Shown piece by piece: positions 1-4,887 of a stretch of 5,307 nucleotides of DNA. A program made the translations under genes and the position numbers. This DNA comes from Candidatus Collierbacteria bacterium. GTDB taxonomy: Bacteria; Patescibacteriota; Microgenomatia; UBA1400; MFAQ01. Within the stretch, counting starts at the first letter, position 1, and every line of letters starts with the position of its first letter. The notes below the pieces were generated by a model. The model was not told where the DNA came from and ran no database searches. It saw only the letters and a program-made list of their open reading frames with translations. The stretch covers positions 1 through 5,307 of the forward strand of contig DQFC01000040.1 in the NCBI GenBank assembly GCA_003531665.1, read 5' to 3'.

Positions 1-1256
1 GAATGGTGATCGGAAAACTTCGTCTTGGATTTTCTGAAAAAACCATCTTTGACGCTCTGTCACAAATGAACAGCGGGGGAAAAACTCTCAGAAAAGAACT
101 CGATAAGGTGTTTCAAATTTATCCAGATCCTGGATATATCACCAAAGTGGTAAAAGAAAGGGGTATGTCGGGTTTGAAAAACGTCAAAGTAAAAACCGGC
201 GTACCGGTGGTGCCGGCTCTGTGTCAACGATTGGATAATTATCAGGAAATTGTCGAGAAGATGGGTGTGGTGGCCGTAGAACGGAAATATGATGGAACCA
301 GAGTCCAAATTCATTTTAACAATAAGAAAAATGAGATTCGGACGTATACCAGGAATCTGGAAGAATCCAGCCCCATGTTTCCGGAACTTCAGCACATGAA
401 GGAGTGGATAAAGGCTGACGAGGTAATTCTGGACTGTGAGGCGGTCGGATATGACAGAAAGACTAATAAAGTCTTACCATTTCAAATCACTATTACCCGA
501 AAAAGGAAACACGATGTGGCAGAGACGGCAAAATCCATTCCTTTGAGATTTTTTGTCTTTGATATCTTGAGCTTAAATGGAGTCAGCCTGATTGATAAAC
601 CATATTTTGAAAGAAGAAAATCGCTGGCAGAAATAATTAAAAATAATGCAACCATAGTGACTGATGAGTATTACAAAACCGATGATCCCACTGAAGTGCA
701 GAAGATGCACGATAAATTCCTAAAGGAGGGGTTTGAGGGCGCAGTAATTAAGATGTGGAATGGTGAGTATCTTCCCGGTAGACAAGGCTGGAACTGGGTA
801 AAAATAAAGGAGGCTGAGGGAACTTCCGGAAAGCTATCCGACACCTTAGATCTGATAATCTTGGGGTATTATTTAGGTAGAGGAAAGCGGGCAGGGTTTG
901 GAATCGGGGCATTCCTGGTAGGTCTTCGAAAAGGAGAGTCTTGGGTATCTATCGCAAAAGTGGGCACGGGACTCACAGATGAAGAGTTTAGAGAATTAAA
1001 GAAAAATTTGGATAGGCTTGAGATGAAAGAAAAACCTAGTAATTACCAGGTGACCGGTGCATTGGTGCCAGACGTGTGGGTGGAGCCTTCGGTGGTGGTA
1101 GAGGTAGCGGCCGATGAAATAACCAAGAGCCCCAATCACGCCGGCGGAGTGGCATTGAGATTTCCTCGTTTGATTAGGTTTCGTGAGGATAAGGGGCCGA
1201 AGCAGGCAACAACATGGAAAGAGGTTGAAGAAATTGCTAAACTGTCAAGATCCTAA
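1..1256 (+). CDS. lig: ATP-dependent DNA ligase, archaeal type, N-terminus missing (partial)
   Basis: Seals nicks in duplex DNA through an enzyme-AMP intermediate, in replication and repair. The 417 visible residues begin inside the DNA-binding domain (about 1-75). The adenylation domain follows: motif I EKYDG-like 'ERKYDGTR' with nucleophile Lys95, an acidic pair Asp144/Glu146 in 'LDCEAVGY', motif III 'FFVFDIL' (183-189), motif IV 'EGAVIK' (245-250) and motif V 'WVKIK' (265-269). The OB-fold (about 280-400) ends in motif VI 'RFPRLIRFREDK'. Archaeal ligases of this class are about 560-600 residues with the lysine near 247, so roughly 150 residues lie left of the window. The ATG at base 3 is therefore an internal Met. 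The stop is TAA at 1254-1256. All catalytic motifs look intact. Bacteria normally rely on NAD-dependent LigA, so this enzyme fits a CPR genome or an acquired gene. Family call is firm; lineage is inference. Confidence 0.95.
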   Translation, partial: MVIGKLRLGFSEKTIFDALSQMNSGGKTLRKELDKVFQIYPDPGYITKVVKERGMSGLKNVKVKTGVPVVPALCQRLDNYQEIVEKMGVVAVERKYDGTRVQIHFNNKKNEIRTYTRNLEESSPMFPELQHMKEWIKADEVILDCEAVGYDRKTNKVLPFQITITRKRKHDVAETAKSIPLRFFVFDILSLNGVSLIDKPYFERRKSLAEIIKNNATIVTDEYYKTDDPTEVQKMHDKFLKEGFEGAVIKMWNGEYLPGRQGWNWVKIKEAEGTSGKLSDTLDLIILGYYLGRGKRAGFGIGAFLVGLRKGESWVSIAKVGTGLTDEEFRELKKNLDRLEMKEKPSNYQVTGALVPDVWVEPSVVVEVAADEITKSPNHAGGVALRFPRLIRFREDKGPKQATTWKEVEEIAKLSRS

Positions 1257-1258
1257 GA

Positions 1259-1264
1259 TACAAT
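1259..1264 (+). promoter_or_regulatory. Possible -10 element for dedA
   Basis: TACAAT (5 of 6 to TATAAT) lies 6 nt before the dedA ATG at 1271, just after the ligase stop. TTGCTA at 1234-1239 matches 4 of 6 of a -35 but at a long 19-nt spacing. If active it would yield a leaderless dedA transcript; read-through from the ligase gene is the simpler alternative. Confidence 0.3.
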
Positions 1265-1270
1265 AGAGGA

Positions 1271-1909
1271 ATGGAGATTTTACAAATGATTTTAGATTTC
1301 TTTTTACATATAGATAAGAACTTGGTATTGGTGATTGCCCAGTATGGCACCATGACCTATCTGATTTTGTTCCTGGTGATATTTATGGAGACAGGACTGG
1401 TGATAACCCCTTTCTTGCCCGGTGACTCTTTGCTGTTTGCGGCAGGAGCCTTGGCAGCGATGGGATCTTTTAATCTTTTGTTTCTCTATCTGTTGATGGC
1501 GGCGGCGGCTATACTTGGGGATTCTGTGAACTACTTTATCGGTGATAAGCTGGAAAAAAAGATCTTTGACGGACGAAGCAGGTTCTTTAAAAAAGAATAT
1601 CTGGAGCAAGCAGAGGAGTTTTATCAAAGACACGGTGGTAAGGCGATCGTGTTTGCCAGATTTGTTCCTATCGTCAGAACCTTTGCTCCGTTTGTTGCCG
1701 GAATTAGTAAAATGCATTATGGAAAATTTATTTTTTATAACATCATTGGTGGTATTTCATGGGTTACCATATTTTTAATCGGCGGATATGCCTTTGGTAA
1801 CTTTCCCTTTGTAAAAGAGAATTTTCATTATGCGGCTTTAATGATCGTGTCAATTTCTGTGGTGCCCATTTTGATCGAAGTAGGAAAGAGAAGGAAAAAG
1901 AGGAGTTGA
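1271..1909 (+). CDS. dedA: DedA-family membrane protein (VTT/SNARE-associated domain)
   Basis: Integral membrane protein of 212 residues, close to the family's usual 200-220. The DedA family includes proteins proposed to recycle undecaprenyl phosphate or other lipids across the membrane and to support proton-dependent homeostasis. Visible signatures are 'FMETGLVITPFLPGDSLLF' (38-56) with acidic Glu40 and Asp52, 'GDSVNYFIG' (83-91), and the hallmark 'FARFVPIVRTFAPFVAG' (128-144) with Arg130 and Arg136. Hydrophobic segments lie around 16-38, 50-80, 152-176 and 186-204, and the tail is basic (KRRKKRS). The ATG at 1271 is preferred because MEILQMILDFFLHID lines up residue for residue with the N-terminus of E. 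coli DedA as I remember it. The ATG at 1286 is the alternative and has a better-spaced Shine-Dalgarno. The gene starts 14 nt after the ligase stop and ends in TGA, 19 nt before the antiporter. Substrate is not determinable here. Confidence 0.93.
   Translation: MEILQMILDFFLHIDKNLVLVIAQYGTMTYLILFLVIFMETGLVITPFLPGDSLLFAAGALAAMGSFNLLFLYLLMAAAAILGDSVNYFIGDKLEKKIFDGRSRFFKKEYLEQAEEFYQRHGGKAIVFARFVPIVRTFAPFVAGISKMHYGKFIFYNIIGGISWVTIFLIGGYAFGNFPFVKENFHYAALMIVSISVVPILIEVGKRRKKRS
1273..1276 (+). promoter_or_regulatory. Possible ribosome binding site for an alternative dedA start
   Basis: GGAG at 1273-1276 lies 9 nt upstream of the in-frame ATG at 1286, which would shorten DedA by five residues. The AGAGGA at 1265-1270 directly abuts the ATG at 1271 and is too close to serve that start. 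Protein alignment favours 1271, ribosome-binding logic favours 1286. Confidence 0.3.
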
Positions 1910-1928
1910 ATTGTGATTAAATGAAGGT

Positions 1929-2894
1929 ATGCTTCTGGATATCTTGTACGGAGTAATTCTGATTTTGATTATGGTAATTGCTTCGGGGGCGATGGTGGGA
2001 ATATTTGAGAAACTTGCTCATGATATTCGGACCAATCGCCTGATGCTTGCGTCTGTTTTGGTGGGATTCTCAACCTCGTTGCCAGAATTATTCGTGGGTG
2101 TGGTGGCAGCATTTCGCGGGCAACCACAAATTGCCTTGGGAGATATTGTTGGAGCCAACTTGGCTAACCTGAGCTGGATTATTGGGGGGGCGGCTTTGGT
2201 GTTTGGGTCCGTGCCGGTAGTCGGGGACTACCTGCGTAAGGAACTGTGGGTTACGATGGGGATTGCCATGATTCCTTTTCTTTTGATTTCGGACGGCAGA
2301 TTGTCCAGATTTGATGGGTTGGTAATGGTCTTGTTGTATTTTATATATGTAAATAACTTGGTCCGTAAGGGCAGCTCGTCCCTGAAACATCTCAAGCTTA
2401 TTGGAAGCAAGCCGGTTGTACACCGCTTAAAAACCAGAATGGAACCAATTGTGGAAACATTAAAGCTGGTCGCGGGATTTGGAGTGTTGGGTGTAAGCTC
2501 ATGGTTGCTGATAAATGTTGTCATCAGAATTTCCGGATCGTGGGGGGTAAGCCCTTTTTGGATTGGATTGGTGATCTTGGCCGCGGGAACTACCTTGCCA
2601 GAACTTGTATTAACAATTGTTGCTTCGGAGAAAAGGGAAATCTCACTAATCCTAGGTAACGTATTGGGAAGCGTGGTGGTGAACTCGACGTTGATACTAG
2701 GGATAATTGCATTAATCAGTCCAATTATTTACGCCGAGTCACTTCAGAGAGGGGTGGCCGGTCTATTTCTATTGATTGTTTTGGGGCTTTTTTGGTTGTT
2801 TACAAAAACCAAACATAAACTGGAAAGATGGGAGGGTGCGGTACTGGTAGGCATCTACGCGATGTTTATAGGCATCCAGATGATGTTGGCATAG
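1929..2894 (+). CDS. CaCA-superfamily cation antiporter (Na+/Ca2+ exchanger-like)
   Basis: Membrane antiporter of 321 residues with the inverted two-repeat architecture of the Ca2+/cation antiporter superfamily, which usually trades Ca2+ for Na+ or H+. Repeat alpha-1 is 'GFSTSLPE' (46-53, Glu53) followed by 'GDIVGANLANL' (71-81, Asn77). Repeat alpha-2 is 'GTTLPE' (220-225, Glu225) followed by 'GNVLGSVVVNS' (243-253). A polar, basic loop (about 145-172) separates the two halves, and about ten hydrophobic segments fill the rest. The usual GSN or GSD of alpha-2 reads GSV, so one expected polar ligand position (249) is Val. Other key residues look intact. An in-frame stop at 1914-1916 and absence of another start codon fix the ATG at 1929 as the earliest start. 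The only SD-like bases (GAAGG, 1923-1927) are too close to it. A run of seven G lies at 2184-2190. The ion specificity cannot be read from sequence. Confidence 0.92.
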   Translation: MLLDILYGVILILIMVIASGAMVGIFEKLAHDIRTNRLMLASVLVGFSTSLPELFVGVVAAFRGQPQIALGDIVGANLANLSWIIGGAALVFGSVPVVGDYLRKELWVTMGIAMIPFLLISDGRLSRFDGLVMVLLYFIYVNNLVRKGSSSLKHLKLIGSKPVVHRLKTRMEPIVETLKLVAGFGVLGVSSWLLINVVIRISGSWGVSPFWIGLVILAAGTTLPELVLTIVASEKREISLILGNVLGSVVVNSTLILGIIALISPIIYAESLQRGVAGLFLLIVLGLFWLFTKTKHKLERWEGAVLVGIYAMFIGIQMMLA

Positions 2895-2896
2895 GG

Positions 2897-3763
2897 CTAG
2901 CTTTCTTCAAGGCTGAGGAGTGCGCGGAGACGGTCGGTGATTTTGGTTTTTTTAGCACCTTTTTTAAAGGCAGACCGGATGAGTTTGGTAAGATCTGAAG
3001 TAATTCTGGTCTCTTCTTCGAGATATCCTCCGCCCATGGGATATTCTTTCTTTTGATCGACCTTTTGATTGGTGAGAAATTTTAAATTTAGAACGGCGTA
3101 TTTTTGAAGCATTTTTAACTTACCCATCTTCCTGAAACGTCGAAAAGAGTAAACAAAACGTGGTTCGCGAATTACGCCAAAGGTAAAGCCTTTGTGATGG
3201 CCTCGATTTACGAACTCTGTATCTTCTGCGAAGCCGACTTCACGATTGAACCCCCCGATTTTGTTGAAAATATTTTTTCGACAACCAATAAGCGCTCCAT
3301 AGGCTGCCGGTTGGTTGAGAAGAGAGGCTGTTTCGACCATAATGTTCATATAACTTGCTACTGCTTTGTCTGATGCAGTGGTGGAGTCAGGGTTGAGCCA
3401 GTTTGTGAATAGATCTAGTGGCTTGACGTGAAGCTGGTATCTGAGACCTTCGAGAAAATATTCCGGTAGTCGATTGTCAGCATCGTTGAAGAGAAGATAC
3501 CTCCCTGTGGCTTTTGTTGCTCCCTGATTGCGTTGTACAGATACATTGCGAACAGGAGAGGAAAGGATGGTTAGCAGAGGCAGTTTGTTTTTAAATAATT
3601 TAGCTTTGGCGACAGTTTTGTCTTTTGAATTGCCATCGATGATAATAACTTCAAAATCTCTGGTGGTTTGTTTGGCTAAATCTGCCAAGAGAAGTGGAAG
3701 ATACTTTTCTTCGTTAAGCGCCGGGATTATTACCGAGAAAAAAGGTTTCCTGGTTAAGGTCAT
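2897..3763 (-). CDS. Family 2 glycosyltransferase (GT-A fold)
   Basis: Cytoplasmic or membrane-associated sugar transferase using a nucleotide-sugar donor, probably in cell-envelope polysaccharide or glycolipid synthesis. From the chosen start it has 288 residues. The GT2 N-terminus 'FFSVIIPALNEEKYL' (8-22) is followed by 'VIIIDGNSKDKT' (39-50, Asp43 for nucleotide binding), the DxD motif 'FNDADN' (92-97, Asp94/Asp96 for metal) and the acceptor-side 'FAEDTEF' (178-184, Glu180/Asp181). No membrane segment is evident and the C-terminus is lysine-rich. The open frame extends upstream to 3931, but that extra part is low-complexity sequence antiparallel-free within the PAP2 gene and unlike GT2. 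The ATG at 3763 overlaps the PAP2 TGA as ATGA and places the GT2 core at residue 8, so I chose it. A perfect TATAAT lies 6 nt upstream, which may give an independent transcript. The stop (TAG) is 2 nt from the convergent antiporter stop. Sugar and acceptor are unknown. Confidence 0.92.
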   Translation of the reverse strand: MTLTRKPFFSVIIPALNEEKYLPLLLADLAKQTTRDFEVIIIDGNSKDKTVAKAKLFKNKLPLLTILSSPVRNVSVQRNQGATKATGRYLLFNDADNRLPEYFLEGLRYQLHVKPLDLFTNWLNPDSTTASDKAVASYMNIMVETASLLNQPAAYGALIGCRKNIFNKIGGFNREVGFAEDTEFVNRGHHKGFTFGVIREPRFVYSFRRFRKMGKLKMLQKYAVLNLKFLTNQKVDQKKEYPMGGGYLEEETRITSDLTKLIRSAFKKGAKKTKITDRLRALLSLEES

Positions 3764-4323
3764 AAATGAATTATAGAAGATAGTTCGATAATTAGTGGAG
3801 TAAGGGCTAGGGTGGTCACCATGTCGAGGAAATAATGCTGCTTGGTGGTGATTGTGGAAAGACTGATGGCTAAGAGAATAACGTAGAATGCCAACCATAG
3901 TTGGGGAAAAAGAAGCGATAAAAAATAGCACGAAATAAAGGTGTGCAAAATGTGCCCGCTGGGTAAGCCATTGCAGTCTCGATCGTGATAATAAAGCAGC
4001 TCAAGTACACGGAAGCTATAGCCAGAACTATTTCCAATGACAGGTCTTGAAACTCCGTTTGGGAATATTTTCCAGATGAGTGAGGCTAATGAGGTTGCGA
4101 TAATTTGGGTGCTTAATAAGGGAATAATATAGCGACTGTTCCAAATGAGAATAACCGATATGGGAAGAAGCAGATAGTAGGAGATATAGATCCATACGGT
4201 CCAGGGAATTAGTGGGACATGATTATCAAGCCGAAGGTTAAGTCTGTACCTTGGAATCTGACGGTTTAAGGGTATATAGAGCAGTATGATAAAAGATAAG
4301 GTTAGCAGAAGAACTACTTTCAC
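3760..4323 (-). CDS. PAP2 / PAP2_3-type membrane phosphatase
   Basis: Small polytopic membrane protein of 187 residues with phosphatidic-acid-phosphatase-2 signatures. The family hydrolyses or transfers phosphoryl groups of lipid phosphates, including polyprenyl pyrophosphates. Motif 1 is reduced to 'KIFPNGVSRP' (85-94, Lys85, Arg93), motif 2 is 'GLPSGH' (119-124, His124), and motif 3 is 'STITTKQHYFLD' (156-167, His163 nucleophile, Asp167). The SR of classical motif 3 reads ST, which I associate with the PAP2_3/inositolphosphotransferase-like branch. About six hydrophobic segments fit: 3-18, 40-61, 64-84, 125-140, 142-156 and 167-187. The start is GTG at 4323, with TATAAT 7 nt upstream and no Shine-Dalgarno, so the mRNA may be leaderless. 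It forms an operon with the glycosyltransferase through an ATGA overlap and diverges from pth across 33 nt. Activity as a lipid-carrier phosphatase is inference. Confidence 0.88.
   Translation of the reverse strand: MKVVLLLTLSFIILLYIPLNRQIPRYRLNLRLDNHVPLIPWTVWIYISYYLLLPISVILIWNSRYIIPLLSTQIIATSLASLIWKIFPNGVSRPVIGNSSGYSFRVLELLYYHDRDCNGLPSGHILHTFISCYFLSLLFPQLWLAFYVILLAISLSTITTKQHYFLDMVTTLALTPLIIELSSIIHL
3770..3775 (-). promoter_or_regulatory. Candidate internal -10 element for the glycosyltransferase gene
   Basis: A second perfect TATAAT, inside the last codons of the PAP2 gene (Ser-Ile-Ile), ends 6 nt before the glycosyltransferase ATG (TATAAT TCATTT ATG). The spacing and downstream bases resemble the element upstream of PAP2. 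No convincing -35 is visible. It could simply be coding sequence, since the ATGA overlap already offers translational coupling. Confidence 0.35.
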
Positions 4324-4347
4324 AAAATGGATTATAAGGGATAAAAT
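4319..4347 (+). promoter_or_regulatory. Candidate sigma-70-type promoter for pth
   Basis: TTCACA at 4319-4324 (5 of 6 to TTGACA), a 17-nt spacer, then TAAAAT at 4342-4347 (5 of 6 to TATAAT). A start site about 7 nt further on falls near 4354, giving a leader of only about 3 nt before the pth ATG at 4357. This fits the lack of a Shine-Dalgarno. The -35 overlaps the GTG start of the divergent PAP2 gene. Read from sequence only; promoter rules in this lineage are assumed to follow the general bacterial consensus. Confidence 0.55.
4331..4336 (-). promoter_or_regulatory. Candidate -10 element for the PAP2-glycosyltransferase operon
   Basis: A perfect TATAAT on the minus strand ends 7 nt before the GTG start of the PAP2 gene (TATAAT CCATTTT GTG). 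Transcription would begin at or next to the start codon, so the mRNA would be leaderless. No good -35 is seen at 16-18 nt; TTCATT at 19 nt matches only 3 of 6. The element lies in the spacer of the opposing pth promoter. Confidence 0.5.
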
Positions 4348-4356
4348 GAAACATAA

Positions 4357-4887
4357 ATGAAACTAGTTGTTGGTTTGGGAAATCCGGGAAATGAGTATGT
4401 AAATACACGGCATAACGCAGGGTTTATGTTTGTGGACCGGTTTACCGGTGGAGTAAGATTTTCGTTGGAGGGAAAGTTCGAAGCACTTATTTATCGAGAC
4501 AAAGACGTGCTGTTAGTTAAGCCACAGACCTTTATGAACGAATCGGGGAGAGCCGTAAGGAAGATTGTAGACTTTTATAAACTGGGAGTGAATGATCTGA
4601 TCTTGGTACACGACGATCTGGATCTGAAGCTGGGAGAGTATAAAATCCAAAAAGGAGTCGGACCTAAAGTGCATAACGGGGTGAGTTCGGTGGAAGCCAG
4701 CTTACCCGATAAAAACTTTTTAAGATTGAGAATCGGGATCGACAACAGAGACAATGCACTTTATTCGGGTTCGGGGGCAGATTATGTGCTAGGCAAATTG
4801 GGGAAGGGCGAACAGGAGATGCTGGACGAAATCATGGAAGAAGCGGCGGACGAACTATTGGTAGCTTTGGGCCTGGATGGAGAATAA
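4357..4887 (+). CDS. pth: Peptidyl-tRNA hydrolase (Pth1 family)
   Basis: Cytosolic esterase that frees tRNA from peptidyl-tRNA dropped by stalled ribosomes; normally essential in bacteria. The 176 residues are slightly short of the usual 185-195. Visible motifs are 'VVGLGNPGNEY' (4-14, Asn9), 'TRHNAGF' (17-23, catalytic His19), 'KPQTFMNESG' (55-64, Met60/Asn61), 'LVHDDLDL' (83-90, the acidic residue partnering His) and 'VHNGVSSV' (105-112, Asn107). The loop before HNG reads GVGPKV rather than the common GSAGG type. The ATG at 4357 gives the standard MKLVVGLGNPG opening. There is no Shine-Dalgarno at proper spacing, and a good promoter places transcription only a few bases upstream. The last 33 nt overlap the end of the convergent ABC gene. 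Being bacterial-type Pth, it argues against an archaeal source. Confidence 0.97.
   Translation: MKLVVGLGNPGNEYVNTRHNAGFMFVDRFTGGVRFSLEGKFEALIYRDKDVLLVKPQTFMNESGRAVRKIVDFYKLGVNDLILVHDDLDLKLGEYKIQKGVGPKVHNGVSSVEASLPDKNFLRLRIGIDNRDNALYSGSGADYVLGKLGKGEQEMLDEIMEEAADELLVALGLDGE

Noticed and set aside
60..2524. Several open frames of about 80-140 codons antisense or out of frame to the ligase, dedA and antiporter genes (for example minus 60-395, minus 1304-1717, plus 1542-1778, minus 2088-2423, minus 2228-2524)
   Set aside because: They lie wholly within genes with clear family motifs, show no recognizable domain, and have low-complexity or unnatural composition.
2899..2914. Stem-loop AGCTTT-CTTC-AAGGCT after the antiporter stop as a terminator
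   Set aside because: The stem is only 6 bp with a G-U pair, and no U-tract follows on either strand.
2947..2965. T-runs of seven and six bases as a U-tract terminator or slippery frameshift site
   Set aside because: No hairpin precedes them for plus-strand transcripts. On the minus strand they are ordinary Lys codons (AAA AAA) near the glycosyltransferase C-terminus, and the frame phase does not fit a classical X_XXY_YYZ heptamer.
3528..3776. Plus-strand open frame of 82 codons across the glycosyltransferase N-terminus
   Set aside because: It is antisense to the conserved GT2 core and has no motif of its own.
3764..3931. 56-residue N-terminal extension of the glycosyltransferase
   Set aside because: It overlaps the PAP2 gene in another frame, has no GT2 resemblance, and a coupled ATGA start exists at 3763.
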